A DNA stretch of 64,000 nucleotides from CAVYTF01 sp963771435 (GCA_963771435.1 CAVYTF010000006.1:65591-129590), one strand, 5' to 3'; counted from the stretch's first letter, positions 8,948 to 19,770 are shown. Numbers and translations: made by a program. Notes: generated by a model from the letters alone, not told the origin.

Positions 8948-9492
8948 GAATTATTTCAGGCAAATGGGGAGGCTTAAGAATTCACCCGCCTGCGAAAATG
9001 CCATACACGCGGCCAACAACAGATATAGCTAAAGAAGGATTATTTAATATTTTACAGAACAGGATGGCATTTGAAGGCATCAAGACACTCGATCTTTTTG
9101 GCGGAACTGGTTGCATCAGTTATGAGCTTGCATCGCGCGGGGCGGAGGATTTAACTATCGTTGAAAAAGACATACAGATGTTTACTTTTATTAAGCAAAA
9201 TATTGAAAAAATGGGAATTGAAAATGTAAAGCTAGTAAAGAAAGATGTGTTTAATTTCCTTCAAAATTGTGAGGAACAGTTTGACTTTATTTTTGCTGGA
9301 CCACCATATGCGCTTGAAAAGATAAATGAGATACCGAAAATAATTGAAAGGAAGAAAATGATAACAGATAATGGTTTTTTTGTGCTGGAACATACGCCCC
9401 GCAATGATTATAAAAGTTATGAAGGTTTTGGTTTTCAAAGGAATTATGGCACAACGATATTTTCTTTTTTTGAACCTAAAGCAATAAAGTAA
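8944..9492 (+). CDS. rsmD: 16S rRNA (guanine966-N2)-methyltransferase
   Basis: A 182-residue SAM-dependent methyltransferase that modifies G966 of 16S rRNA. The family start RIISGKWGG is present, followed by RPTTDIAKEGLFNIL and the SAM-binding motif LDLFGGTGCISYELASRGA. The catalytic motif IV, normally DPPY in the family, reads GPPY here (FIFAGPPYAL), so the leading Asp is missing. This is either a sequence error or a lineage variant. It overlaps the upstream gene by 4 bases and is followed by bioD after 9 bases. Confidence 0.92.
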   Translation: MRIISGKWGGLRIHPPAKMPYTRPTTDIAKEGLFNILQNRMAFEGIKTLDLFGGTGCISYELASRGAEDLTIVEKDIQMFTFIKQNIEKMGIENVKLVKKDVFNFLQNCEEQFDFIFAGPPYALEKINEIPKIIERKKMITDNGFFVLEHTPRNDYKSYEGFGFQRNYGTTIFSFFEPKAIK

Positions 9493-9501
9493 CTTTAATC
9501 A

Positions 9502-10140
9502 ATGCAACCCATTTTTATAACTGGCATTGGAACAGGCGTAGGCAAAACAATTGTTTCTGCAATAATAACAGAAGCATTGCAAGCGGATTATTGGAAGCCA
9601 ATACAGGCAGGTTTTGCTGAAGGAACCGATAAGGAAATGGTAAAGAATCTAATAAGCAATACCCAGAGTATTTTACATGATGAAGTATATAAATTAAAGT
9701 TGGCTGCTTCACCTCATATAGCTGCAAGAGAAGAAAATATTGCGATAAGTATTGATGAAATTTGTGAACATTACACCCAACTATCAATTAGCGACCGACA
9801 CATAGTCATTGAAGGAGCTGGTGGTATAATGGTTCCGCTAAATGAAAATGAATTTGTAATTGATTTAATAAAAAAGCTGAATGCAAAAGTTCTTTTAGTA
9901 AGTAGAAATTATTTAGGAAGCATTAATCATTCTTTGCTCACTGCAGAGATCTGCAAAACAAAAAATATTGATGTTTCTGGCTGGATATTTAATGACAAGT
10001 ATTTGAATTATGAAAAAGAAATTGAACGCTGGAGTGGCTTTCACAAAATAGCTTCTATACCCGCAGCCGGGAAAGTTGATAAAGCTTTTGTGAAAGAGCA
10101 AGCAAATATTATTGAAGAAAAATTAATTAACTTACTATAA
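9502..10140 (+). CDS. bioD: Dethiobiotin synthetase
   Basis: A 212-residue ATP-dependent enzyme that closes the ureido ring of dethiobiotin from 7,8-diaminopelargonic acid and CO2, the penultimate step of biotin synthesis. The P-loop is GIGTGVGKT at residues 6-14 and the second nucleotide-side motif is VIEGAGGIMVPLNE. Size fits the family. No other bio genes are in the window. It starts 9 bases after rsmD and stops 4 bases before lpxK, consistent with a single transcript. Confidence 0.93.
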   Translation: MQPIFITGIGTGVGKTIVSAIITEALQADYWKPIQAGFAEGTDKEMVKNLISNTQSILHDEVYKLKLAASPHIAAREENIAISIDEICEHYTQLSISDRHIVIEGAGGIMVPLNENEFVIDLIKKLNAKVLLVSRNYLGSINHSLLTAEICKTKNIDVSGWIFNDKYLNYEKEIERWSGFHKIASIPAAGKVDKAFVKEQANIIEEKLINLL

Positions 10141-10144
10141 GAAT

Positions 10145-11228
10145 ATGAATTTGAATGCCATTTTTTTAAGATCATTCCGCATTTTACTAATGCCTTTTGC
10201 ATTGGTTTATGCTTTCATTGTGATTATCAGAAATTGGCTGTATGATAAAAAAATATTACATGCTGCAAGATTTAATTTTCCATTGATATGTGTCGGCAAC
10301 CTTTCTGTAGGCGGCACAGGAAAGTCTCCAATGGTGGAGTATTTAATAAAATTACTTAAGGATAAATTTCAGGTTGCTACTTTGAGCCGTGGTTATAAAC
10401 GCAAAACAAAAGGCTATGTACTCGCTTCTGAAAATAGTACTGCGCTTGAGATTGGTGATGAGCCAATGCAGTTTCATATTAAATTTCCAGGCGTAGCCGT
10501 TGCTGTCGGTGAAGAAAGAATTGTTGCTATCCCTCAAATACTTCATGACAAACCAAATACACAAGCCATATTACTTGATGATGCTTTTCAACATCGTGAA
10601 ATTGTAGCTGGGTTTAATATTTTGCTCACGGAATACAGCGATCTTTTTACAGATGATTTCTTTCTGCCAACTGGAGATATTCCGGGATCAGCGTTCCTCG
10701 TATAAGCGCGCGCAAGTAATTGTAGTAACCAAATGCTCGAGCAATATTTCAAAAAAAGAAAAAGCAGGAGTAATAAAAAAAATAAAGCCTTTTGCGCACC
10801 AGCAAGTATTTTTTACAATAATCGAATATGGAGATCCATATCACATTTTTCATCAATCACCAATAACCATTTCTCAGCAGGATGAAATTTTATTAGTATG
10901 CGGCATTGCTAACCCAAAACCTTTAAAAGAATATCTACATCAACAGGCATCTACTTACTATGAAATGACATATAGTGATCACCATATTTTTTCTATTGAT
11001 GATTTAAAAGACATTCAAAAACGTTACGAACAGATAGAACAATCGAAGAATAAATTTATACTAACTACAGAAAAGGATGCAGTGCGTCTTATGAAGTTCC
11101 AGGAAGTATTACAGGGAATGAATTTATACGTTCTCCCTATACAACCAAAATTTCTATTTAATGAAGGAGAACATTTTAATCAAAGAATTATTGATTTTAT
11201 AGACAACTTTACATTTGAGCCAGCTTAA
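10145..11228 (+). CDS. lpxK: Tetraacyldisaccharide 4'-kinase, reading frame broken once
   Basis: LpxK phosphorylates the 4' position of the lipid A precursor at the inner membrane. The N-terminus has a membrane-anchoring helix (ILLMPFALVYAFIVIIRNW), then the Walker A motif NLSVGGTGKSPMVEYL and LLDDAFQHR. The frame shifts at about 10679: FFLPTGD should be followed by FRDQRSSYKRAQVIVVTKC, which is found one base further. Removing one A at 10679 gives 360 codons, a normal length. Lipid A synthesis is normally essential, so an error in the sequence is the likely cause. The gene belongs to the operon that starts with DUF3822. Confidence 0.9.
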
Positions 11229-11255
11229 ATACAAGCCAGCAAAAAAGAAAGCAGC

Positions 11256-13265
11256 ATGAGTAAAAGAAAGGGCAAAGAAAAAGCAAAGGCCAAAGTCCAG
11301 TCCGGCCATCATTTAAAAGGAACATTGGAAATAACACGATCAGGTATTGGCTATGTGGTGATCGCTGACGGCAAGGGAGATGTATTAGTACGTCCCGGCG
11401 ATTTTGGAAATGCGCTTCATGGTGATGTTGTGAAGGTAAAAGTTGTAAAAGAAAACATTAACACAGGGCGGAAAGAAGGAAAAATCATGGCGGTAGAACA
11501 GCGCAAACAAACGGAGTTTATTGGAACGCTCAAGCTATCAACAAATTTTGCTTTTTTTATTCCTGATTCAGAAAGGCCTGTTCCTGATATTTTTATTCCG
11601 CTCGATAAAATTAATGGCGCAAAAAATAAAGAGCGTGTTGCAGTCCGCTTATTGCAATGGGAAAAGGGAGATAAAAAACCAGTAGGCGAGGTTATTAGTG
11701 TATTGAAAGCAGAAGATGAGAATGACCGTGCTATGAAAGAGTTACTTGCAGAAAACGGGTTTCCACTTGTATTTGGAGATGCTGTATTAGAAGAAGCCGC
11801 GCGATTGGCGAATGAAATAAGTGCAAGTGAAATAATCAAACGTATTGATTTTAGAGATACACTTACTTTTACGATCGATCCTGTTGACGCTAAAGATTTT
11901 GATGATGCCATTTCCATAAAAACATTAAAAGATGATTTGTATGAGATCGGTGTACACATTGCTGATGTAAGTCATTTTGTAGAACCTGAAACAATTTTAG
12001 ATGAAGAAGCATATAAAAGGGCAACAAGTGTTTATTTGCCTGATAGAGTTAATCCTATGCTACCCGAACATATTTCAAATATATTATGCTCTTTACGCCC
12101 CCACGAAGACAAACTTACTTTTTCTGCCATCTTTGAGATTAATGCAAAAGCTGAAGTAAAAAACATAAAACTGTCAAAGACAATCATCCATTCCGATAAT
12201 CGTTTTACATACGAAGATGCGCAGCAAATAATTGAACAGGGGGAAGGAAAATTAAAGGAGGAAATTTTATTGCTGAATAATATTGCTCAAAAATTACGAA
12301 ATAAACGTTTTGCAAAAGGAGCCATAAATTTTTCGTCACAGGAAGTTCGGTTCATTTTAGATGATAAAGGAAAGCCAACAGGAATTTTGGTTAAAGAAAG
12401 CAAAGAAGCACATCAACTTATTGAAGAGTTTATGCTACTTGCAAACAAAGCAGTTGCTGAACATGTGGCAAAAACAAAAGTGAACAAAAAAGATATTCCT
12501 TTTCCATATCGTGTTCACGACAGTCCCGATGAACAAAAGCTTATACCTTTTATTGCATTTGCAAAAAAATATGGCCATAAATTTGATACCAGTTCTCCTA
12601 AAAAAATTGCTGAAAGTTTCAACACAATGCTTGCTGATGCAAAAGGGAAATCGGAACAACATGTACTTGAGCAACTCGGTATACGCACCATGGCAAAAGC
12701 AATTTATACTTCGGAAAATGTTGGTCATTATGGTTTAGGGTTTGATTATTATTGCCATTTTACTTCTCCAATCAGGCGCTATCCTGATGTGCAGGTGCAC
12801 CGCATACTTGAGTCGATCTTAAAAAACAGTCCTATTATTGATAAAAAAATGGAGGAAAAATGCAAACATTGCAGCGAACGGGAACGAGCAGCAATGGATT
12901 GCGAACGCGCTTCCAATAAGTATAAACAGGTAGAGTACATGCGCAGCTATCTAGGAGAAACATTTGAAGCAGTAATAAGCGGCGTAGCTGCTTTTGGTTT
13001 TTGGGCAGAAACTGTGGCACACAAATGCGAAGGATTGGTGACGGTTGCAAGTCTTAGTGAATACGATGATTTTAGGTTGATTGAGGAAAATTATTCCTTG
13101 CTTGGTAAACATAGCAACAGGCAGTTCAGAATGGGGGACAAAGTTTTTATAAAACTAATCGCCGCAAATCTGGATAAACGTCAGCTTGATTATGAATGGG
13201 TAATTGATGAAAAAAACACTGAAGTGGTAAAGCCAAAACCAAAAGTGAAACACTATAAGAAATAA
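11256..13265 (+). CDS. rnr: Ribonuclease R
   Basis: A 669-residue 3'-5' exoribonuclease of the RNase II/R superfamily that degrades structured RNA. N-terminal cold-shock-like domains (GTLEITRSGIGYVV, LVRPGDFGNALHGD) are followed by the RNB catalytic domain with the metal-binding signature DPVDAKDFDDAIS, then YCHFTSPIRRYPDVQVHR, and a C-terminal S1 domain (AVISGVAAFGFWAE). The C-terminus is Lys-rich. It starts 27 bases after lpxK and ends 21 bases before the convergent recN. Confidence 0.95.
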   Translation: MSKRKGKEKAKAKVQSGHHLKGTLEITRSGIGYVVIADGKGDVLVRPGDFGNALHGDVVKVKVVKENINTGRKEGKIMAVEQRKQTEFIGTLKLSTNFAFFIPDSERPVPDIFIPLDKINGAKNKERVAVRLLQWEKGDKKPVGEVISVLKAEDENDRAMKELLAENGFPLVFGDAVLEEAARLANEISASEIIKRIDFRDTLTFTIDPVDAKDFDDAISIKTLKDDLYEIGVHIADVSHFVEPETILDEEAYKRATSVYLPDRVNPMLPEHISNILCSLRPHEDKLTFSAIFEINAKAEVKNIKLSKTIIHSDNRFTYEDAQQIIEQGEGKLKEEILLLNNIAQKLRNKRFAKGAINFSSQEVRFILDDKGKPTGILVKESKEAHQLIEEFMLLANKAVAEHVAKTKVNKKDIPFPYRVHDSPDEQKLIPFIAFAKKYGHKFDTSSPKKIAESFNTMLADAKGKSEQHVLEQLGIRTMAKAIYTSENVGHYGLGFDYYCHFTSPIRRYPDVQVHRILESILKNSPIIDKKMEEKCKHCSERERAAMDCERASNKYKQVEYMRSYLGETFEAVISGVAAFGFWAETVAHKCEGLVTVASLSEYDDFRLIEENYSLLGKHSNRQFRMGDKVFIKLIAANLDKRQLDYEWVIDEKNTEVVKPKPKVKHYKK

Positions 13266-13286
13266 AATTTAGTACCAAAAAAGCAA

Positions 13287-14942
13287 TTAATTTCTGACCA
13301 TTTCTCTTGCATTTTGTAATGCAGCAGCAGTTGGTCTTTCGCCGCTAAGCATTTGTGCAATAGCATTTATGCGCTCTTCCTCCGATAGCAATCTGATATT
13401 TGTTTTAATACTATCATTTCTTATTTCTTTATAAACAAAAAAATGAGCATCAGCTTTGCCTGCAATCTGTGCCTGGTGGGTAATAGAAATGACTTGCCTT
13501 TTTGCGGCGAGTTTTTTCATTATAATGCCAACCTGTTTTGCTGCTTCTCCTGAAATCCCGGTATCAATTTCATCAAAGATCATCGTTGGTAAATCAATAG
13601 AATCTGCAACTAATGACTTAATTGAAAGCATGAGCCTGCTCAATTCTCCTCCACTTGCTACTTTTCGTAAAGGTTCAAACCGGTTACTTGTATTAGCGTC
13701 AAACATAAACTCGATGGCATCTTTTCCAAAAAAATGCAAAGCAGTTTCGTTAATATCAACTTTCAATTTTGCATTTGGCATCCCAACTTGCACAAGAAGT
13801 GTATTTACGTTTTGTTCGAAAGAAATAATCTGATTTTTCCGTGCATTCGAAATCTCCGAAGCTAATTCTTCAGCTTGCTGATACAATAAAGCAATTTCTC
13901 TTTCTTTGGCAATAATCGCTTTATCAATATTTAAAACAGCATGCAATTTTTGCTTAAGCGCTACTTGAATATTTATTAATTCATTCGTTGTTTTCGCACC
14001 GTGTTTCTTCAAAAGCTTATACCCTGCACCTAGTTTTTCATTGATATATTCTATTCTTTTTTCATCATGATTTACCTCCTCATTCATTCCATATGCTTCC
14101 GTAGCAATATCTTGCAGCTCTAAGTTTACACTTTGCAGACGTTCTATCAATCCTGAAATATTTGTTTGATAAAAAGCATGTGCCTGAAGTTCATTAATTA
14201 ATTGCTTAATGGTTTTTAAAACTGGATGCTCAGCTTCATTTAAATCAAAATAAACTTTAGATAAACTTAATTTAATATTTTCTGTATTGCTTAATGCTTT
14301 CAATTCATTTTCCAAATTCTCCAGTTCATTTTCTGTAAAAGAGTTTTCCATTAATTCATCAAATAAGAACCGGTTATAATCAAGCTCTTTATTAAAATTA
14401 TTTTGTCGATTCTGTAAATTTTTAAGTTCTTTCATTGCTGCCTGCGATGCTAAAAAAATCTTTTGATATTCTTTCAAAATCCTTTCATTTTTTGCAAGTG
14501 CATCAAACACTTCGCGCTGAAAATCTGTATCGCCCAATTCAAGTGTATCAAACTGCTGGTGTAGATCTACAAGAAGTAAAGCAAGCGCTTTTAGCTGTTG
14601 TAATGTCGCAGGTGTGTCATTTATAAAAGAACGCGATTTGCCACTGGGAGTAATTTCTCTTCTCAGCAATAATTCTTCTTCCCCTTCCAATTCATTTTCT
14701 TTTAAAAAAAGCTTTATTTCCTCCTTTTCTGGCATTAAAAAAATCCCTTCAATGAAGCATTTTTTATCATGATTCATTAAGACTGAAGTGTCGAGGCGCG
14801 AACCAAGAATTAGGCTCAACGCGCCAATCACAATGCTTTTGCCTGCGCCCGTTTCACCCGTAATGATATTAAGTTTGTCAGAGAAATCAATTTCAATTTC
14901 ATCAATGATAGCATAATTCTGTATGTGCAGTTTCTTTAACAT
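13287..14942 (-). CDS. recN: DNA repair protein RecN
   Basis: A 551-residue SMC-like ATPase that acts in double-strand break repair. The N-terminal half carries Walker A ITGETGAGKS, and the C-terminal half carries the ABC signature region ASGGELSRLML and Walker B TMIFDEIDTGISG. The segment between is rich in Leu, Glu and Lys, a coiled coil. Length fits RecN. It lies 20 bases after thrC on the same strand and is probably the last gene of the thr operon transcript. Confidence 0.95.
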   Translation of the reverse strand: MLKKLHIQNYAIIDEIEIDFSDKLNIITGETGAGKSIVIGALSLILGSRLDTSVLMNHDKKCFIEGIFLMPEKEEIKLFLKENELEGEEELLLRREITPSGKSRSFINDTPATLQQLKALALLLVDLHQQFDTLELGDTDFQREVFDALAKNERILKEYQKIFLASQAAMKELKNLQNRQNNFNKELDYNRFLFDELMENSFTENELENLENELKALSNTENIKLSLSKVYFDLNEAEHPVLKTIKQLINELQAHAFYQTNISGLIERLQSVNLELQDIATEAYGMNEEVNHDEKRIEYINEKLGAGYKLLKKHGAKTTNELINIQVALKQKLHAVLNIDKAIIAKEREIALLYQQAEELASEISNARKNQIISFEQNVNTLLVQVGMPNAKLKVDINETALHFFGKDAIEFMFDANTSNRFEPLRKVASGGELSRLMLSIKSLVADSIDLPTMIFDEIDTGISGEAAKQVGIIMKKLAAKRQVISITHQAQIAGKADAHFFVYKEIRNDSIKTNIRLLSEEERINAIAQMLSGERPTAAALQNAREMVRN

Positions 14943-14962
14943 TAGAACGACTCCAATTTAAA

Positions 14963-16258
14963 TTATTTATTCATCATCCATTCTTTTAATGAGAGGAAAT
15001 TCGCTTCCATTTGAATGCTTTTATGTTCTTTATTAAATAAGTATTTTACACTTTCAGGGATAGGAAGTTTTGCGTTGATTGCATATTCCACCGTTTCCAA
15101 GAATTTGGACGGATGTGCTGTTTCAAGAAAAATTCCTTTACTTTCCGGAGCGGTCTCCAAATATTTTTCCAAAGCCCAAAAACTAATAGCACCATGCGGG
15201 TCTAATATATAATTGTATTTTTTAAAGGCATTCGTGATAGTTGTTTTTGTTGTCGCATCATCAATGCTTACACTGCTAATGAAAGATTTAAAATTCTCCA
15301 CTTTTTGTTCAAACAATTCCATCATGCGCACAAAATTACTCGGGTTTCCTACATCCATTGCATTTGAGACTGTTGCTGTTGCTTGCTTGGGTATATATCT
15401 ACCGGTTTTAAGGAATTGAGTAACAATATCATTTGTATTACAGGCAGCAATGAAATGTTTAACAGGCAAGCCGCTTTTGCATGCAAGAATGCCGGAACAG
15501 ATATTGCCAAAATTGCCACTTGGAACGGAAAAAATTGCGGCACCTTCTTGTTCCCATTGCTGAGCGGCAAAAAAATAATATAGCTGCTGAGGTAACCATC
15601 TTGCAATATTGATAGAATTTGCAGAAGTAAGGGATAGTTTTTTATTTAAATCATCATCTGAAAATGCCAGTTTTACCATCTCCTGACAATCATCAAAATT
15701 TCCTTCAACTTCAATAGCAGTAATATTTTCGGCATTTGTTGTCAATTGTAATTCCTGTATTGCACTCACTTTTTTTGATGGGTATAAAATAACAACTTCT
15801 ACTCCTTTAACACCGTGAAACCCATTTGCAACTGCGCCACCTGTATCGCCTGAGGTAGCTACTAACACTGTTGTTTGATTGTTATTATTACGGTTAAAAT
15901 AACCTAAGCAACGGCTCATAAATCGTGCGCCGACATCTTTGAATGCAAGCGTTGGCCCATGAAATAATTCAAGCGAAAAAATATTTTCAGTCAGTTTAAC
16001 TAAAGGAAAGTCAAAGTTGACTGTTTCGTTTACGATCTGCTGTAAGGTGCTGTCCTCAATACTTTCATGTACAAAGGGCTTCATTACTATAAAACCAATT
16101 TCTTCTTTTGAATAGGCTTTTAAATTATCAACGAAACCTTTTGGCAGCTGTGGAATTGTTTCAGGAAAATACAAACCTTTATCAGGCGCCTGACCTTTTA
16201 AAGTAGCTTCTGCAAATGTTGCTTTTGGCGATATGTGATTAAGGCTGTAATATTTCAT
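14963..16258 (-). CDS. thrC: Threonine synthase
   Basis: A 431-residue PLP enzyme converting O-phosphohomoserine to threonine, the last step of the pathway. The PLP lysine lies in ELFHGPTLAFKDVGARF (about residue 109), and the phosphate-binding glycine-rich loop is SVPSGNFGNICSG. Also seen is VATSGDTGGAVANGF. Length is normal. It follows thrB after 25 bases and precedes recN by 20. Confidence 0.95.
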   Translation of the reverse strand: MKYYSLNHISPKATFAEATLKGQAPDKGLYFPETIPQLPKGFVDNLKAYSKEEIGFIVMKPFVHESIEDSTLQQIVNETVNFDFPLVKLTENIFSLELFHGPTLAFKDVGARFMSRCLGYFNRNNNNQTTVLVATSGDTGGAVANGFHGVKGVEVVILYPSKKVSAIQELQLTTNAENITAIEVEGNFDDCQEMVKLAFSDDDLNKKLSLTSANSINIARWLPQQLYYFFAAQQWEQEGAAIFSVPSGNFGNICSGILACKSGLPVKHFIAACNTNDIVTQFLKTGRYIPKQATATVSNAMDVGNPSNFVRMMELFEQKVENFKSFISSVSIDDATTKTTITNAFKKYNYILDPHGAISFWALEKYLETAPESKGIFLETAHPSKFLETVEYAINAKLPIPESVKYLFNKEHKSIQMEANFLSLKEWMMNK

Positions 16259-16283
16259 TGTGAATGGTTACTGAGAAACCTGG

Positions 16284-17214
16284 TTACTGCTTACTATATA
16301 AGATCTGCACTCCTTCTTTATTAATTGTTGTAACATAAGTATGATAAGCTATTCTAATTTTGTTGTAAATAATTTTCATCACATCTTCTATAACCCTTGC
16401 TGTGAACGCATCCCTGCTCAACATAAAAATGGAAGGTCCGCTGCCACTAATGCCACCGCCAAGTGCTCCTGCTTCTTTGCAAGATCTTTTTTAGTTCCTC
16501 AAAACCGGGAATAAGAATACTGCGCACCGGCTCAATGATCACATCTTCAAGCGAGCGGGCTATCAAATCATGATCATGCTTAAGAAAACCGGCAACAAGA
16601 CCAGCAATATTTCCCCACTGCTTAATTGCATCCTTTAAAAGCACCTGTTGCCTAAGAATTTGACGCGCATCTGCAGTGCGCACCTCAATTTGAGGGTGTA
16701 TAATCGTAACATGCAAAGGGGGAGCATCTAAAGGAATTATATCAAGAGGGTGAATGGAGCGAATAAGCGTAACACCTCCATAGATACATGGCGCGACATT
16801 GTCTGCATGTTTGACCCCACTGGCAACTTTTTCTCCAAACATAGCAAAACGAACTATTTCCTCTTTGCTGAAACGCCCTTCCAGCAAATGATTGGCTGCA
16901 ACCACCGCCCCTGCAGCACTTGCGGCGCTTGAACCAATGCCACTCCCCGGCATAATATTTTTAGTCGAAGTAAGGGTAAAGCCTTTTATATCTTTTGCTT
17001 CTCCAAGCAATGCAAGTAATGCAACGCCGCTTACATTTTTCTCGACATCAGTTGGCAAATTATAAGCATCGTTATTTATAATGTGTACTCCTTCCTCATC
17101 ACTAATTTCAAGTGTTAGCTCATCGCATGGTTCGTTTAATGCAAAGCCTAAAATGTCAAAACCGCAAACAATGTTTGCAACAGTTGCAGGGCTTTTTACT
17201 TTAATACTTTTCAT
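16284..17214 (-). CDS. thrB: Homoserine kinase, reading frame broken once
   Basis: GHMP-family kinase that phosphorylates homoserine. The N-terminus (VKSPATVANIVCGFDILGFAL) and ATP-binding motif PGSGIGSSAASAAGAV are intact. The first frame stops early at 16447 with the sequence LKKILQRSRSTWRWH. Removing one A from the run at 16487-16492 gives LKRSCKEAGALGGGISGSGPS, the expected second glycine-rich motif, and an open frame down to a TAA at 16284, 309 residues in all. The true 3' end is therefore 163 bases beyond the apparent stop. Homopolymer error is the likely cause. Confidence 0.92.
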
Positions 17215-17222
17215 GCTTTAAT

Positions 17223-19697
17223 TTATATTCCCGAAACCCTTATTATATCTGCAAAAACGCCGCTTGCAGTAACATCAGCACCTGCCCCAGCGCCTTTTAC
17301 AACCAATGGTTGCTGGTAATAACGCTGCGTATAAAACAACACAATATTATCCTTGCCATATAAATGATAAAAATCAGAATCAGCAGGAATATGTTTTAAA
17401 CCTACAGATGCTTTGAAACCTCTCTCATCTAAAGAAGATCTTTCAAACCTTGCAACAAACTTCAACTTACAATTTTTCTTCGCAGCTTCCTCATATAAAC
17501 TTTTGAAATGCTGCTCCTGCTTTTTCATCTCTTTATAAAAATCGTCAACAGTTCCTTCAAAACAACTTTTGGGTAAAAAATAATTGTTTGCAATTTCGCT
17601 CATTTCAATCTTTTCACCTGCTTCACGTGCAAGTATCAATATCTTGCGCATCACATCTGTTCCGCCCAGATCAAGACGTGGGTCAGGTTCTGTATATCCT
17701 TCATCCTGCGCCTGTTTCACAATATCTGCAAAATCTTTTGTGCCGTCATAATTATTAAAAACAAAATTCAGCGTCCCTGATAAAACAGCCTCTATCTTAT
17801 TTACTTTATCACCACTTTTTCTCAGATCATTTAAAGTGCTTATTACAGGCAGGCCTGCACCTACATTGGTTTCAAAGAGAAACAGTGTATTATATTCACG
17901 TGAAAGTGATTTTAAATGGCTGTATTTTTCATAAGAGGATGATGCAGCAATTTTATTGCAGGCAATTACTGAAACTGCTTTTGACAATAAAGCATCATAA
18001 ACAGTAGCAACAGCCTCATTCGCTGTAATGTCCACAAACACTGAATTGCGCAGGTTCTTTGTAATGATGGTTGAAGCAAATTCATTTAACTGCATTGCTT
18101 CTCCGTCATTTAATATTTCTTTCCAGTTGCCCAGGCTTATCTCGGTTCCATTTTCTGCTAAAAACATTTTTTTACTGTTGGCAATGCCTGTTATGCGCAA
18201 CTGCAAATGAAGATGCTCTAATAAAAACTGTTGTTGTTGTTTTATCTGCGCCAGTAATTTACTCCCCACATTACCTGTACCGACTATAAACACATTCAAC
18301 TGTTTGTAAGCAGTTTCAAAAAAAGCTTCATGCAACACATTCACTCCTTTTTTAACGTCAGCAGAAGCAATTACTGCAGAAATATTCCGTTCAGATGAAC
18401 CTTGTGCTATCGCTCTTATATTGATACCGTTTCTTCCAAGCGCGCTGAACATTTTTCCACTGATGCCGGGGTGGCTTTTCATTTTATCGCCAACTAATGC
18501 AATAATGGAAAGCTCTTTTTCCAGTATCAATGGCTCCACTTTTTCGTGCTTTATTTCCACTGCAAAAGCTGCATCGACAGCCAGCTTGGCCTTAGCAATG
18601 TCAGAAGCATTTACTGCAACGCAAATCGAATGTTCCGAAGAACTCTGCGTTATTAGTATCACATTTATTTTTTCATTTGCCAAAGCCTCAAACAATCTTT
18701 TTGAAAAGCCGGGAATGCCAACCATACCGCTTCCTTCAAGGCTGAGCAATGCAACAGCGTTGATACTTGATATGCCGCTGATAATCCCTTCGCCTTCTAT
18801 AATATTGCTTGATGTATGGCTTATACTCGTGCCCGCCTCTTCCGGTTCAAATGTGTTTTTTATCCAGGTGGGAATATTCTTGTGCATCACCGGCTGAATG
18901 GTGGGAGGATAAATAACTTTTGCGCCGAAATGCGAAAGCTCCATAGCCTCACGGTAAGTAATATGTGCAATGGTTTTTGCATTCGGTACCCAGCGGGGGT
19001 CTGCCGTCATCATGCCGGTAACATCGGTCCAGATCTCAAGCGACGTTGCATTAATGGCTGCCGCAAAAATAGCTGCCGTATAATCAGAGCCGCCCCGACC
19101 TAAAGTAGTGGTGTTGCCGTTTTCATCGCTGGCAATAAACCCCGGAACAATAAATAATTGCCTGGAAGATGCATGTATTGTTTCAGTTATCAGCCTGTTT
19201 GTTTCCTCAAGATTTACCTCTGCCGAACCAAAATTGCTGTTGGTTTTTATCAGCGCGCTGCTGTCCAGCCATTCGTGTTCAACGTTTATTGACTGCAGGT
19301 AGGCGGCAACAATCTTTGAACTGAGCAATTCCCCAAAACTTGCCAGCCGGTCTTTTGTGCGCAGCGACAATTCTTTCAAATAAAAAATGCTGTCGCAGAT
19401 ATCTTCAAGCTGGTTAAAATGTAGCTTAACTAAACTTAGGCAACTGCTTTGATTTGCCACCGGCAGCAATGCCCTCGCTGCATCAAGATGCTTTTTTTCA
19501 AGCTCGTGGAGGATCGTCTTATATGATTCATCAGTTTTTTCTGCAAGCAAGCCCGCTTCTATCAGCAGGTCAGTTACACCTCCTAATGCTGACAGCACAA
19601 CCACCTGCGCCTCATTGCCCGCGCGAATAATGCCCACCACCTTCCTTATATTTTCCGCATTTGCTACTGAAGAACCCCCGAATTTTAAAACCTTCAT
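17223..19697 (-). CDS. thrA: Bifunctional aspartokinase / homoserine dehydrogenase
   Basis: An 824-residue fusion that catalyses the first and third steps from aspartate to homoserine. Residues 1-290 are the aspartokinase (start KVLKFGGSSVANAENIRKV, then TLGRGGSDYTAA), about 300-455 hold regulatory ACT domains, and 465-820 the homoserine dehydrogenase (Rossmann motif FIVGTGNVGSKLL, then NVGAGLPVISTL and YTEPDPRLDLGGTDVMRK). It opens the thrA-thrB-thrC-recN run; thrB begins 8 bases later. ACT domains suggest feedback inhibition by threonine. No attenuator-like leader is obvious upstream. Confidence 0.96.
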   Translation of the reverse strand: MKVLKFGGSSVANAENIRKVVGIIRAGNEAQVVVLSALGGVTDLLIEAGLLAEKTDESYKTILHELEKKHLDAARALLPVANQSSCLSLVKLHFNQLEDICDSIFYLKELSLRTKDRLASFGELLSSKIVAAYLQSINVEHEWLDSSALIKTNSNFGSAEVNLEETNRLITETIHASSRQLFIVPGFIASDENGNTTTLGRGGSDYTAAIFAAAINATSLEIWTDVTGMMTADPRWVPNAKTIAHITYREAMELSHFGAKVIYPPTIQPVMHKNIPTWIKNTFEPEEAGTSISHTSSNIIEGEGIISGISSINAVALLSLEGSGMVGIPGFSKRLFEALANEKINVILITQSSSEHSICVAVNASDIAKAKLAVDAAFAVEIKHEKVEPLILEKELSIIALVGDKMKSHPGISGKMFSALGRNGINIRAIAQGSSERNISAVIASADVKKGVNVLHEAFFETAYKQLNVFIVGTGNVGSKLLAQIKQQQQFLLEHLHLQLRITGIANSKKMFLAENGTEISLGNWKEILNDGEAMQLNEFASTIITKNLRNSVFVDITANEAVATVYDALLSKAVSVIACNKIAASSSYEKYSHLKSLSREYNTLFLFETNVGAGLPVISTLNDLRKSGDKVNKIEAVLSGTLNFVFNNYDGTKDFADIVKQAQDEGYTEPDPRLDLGGTDVMRKILILAREAGEKIEMSEIANNYFLPKSCFEGTVDDFYKEMKKQEQHFKSLYEEAAKKNCKLKFVARFERSSLDERGFKASVGLKHIPADSDFYHLYGKDNIVLFYTQRYYQQPLVVKGAGAGADVTASGVFADIIRVSGI

Positions 19698-19770
19698 GTT
19701 GCTGCCCGTTATTATTTGCGCTGCAATTTAATGTGAAGCGATGAGTTGGAAGCGAGAAGTGTTGCAAAAT

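Noticed and set aside
12435..12728. Minus-strand frame within rnr
   Set aside because: Antisense shadow, Phe/Cys-rich, no start signal, within a conserved catalytic domain.
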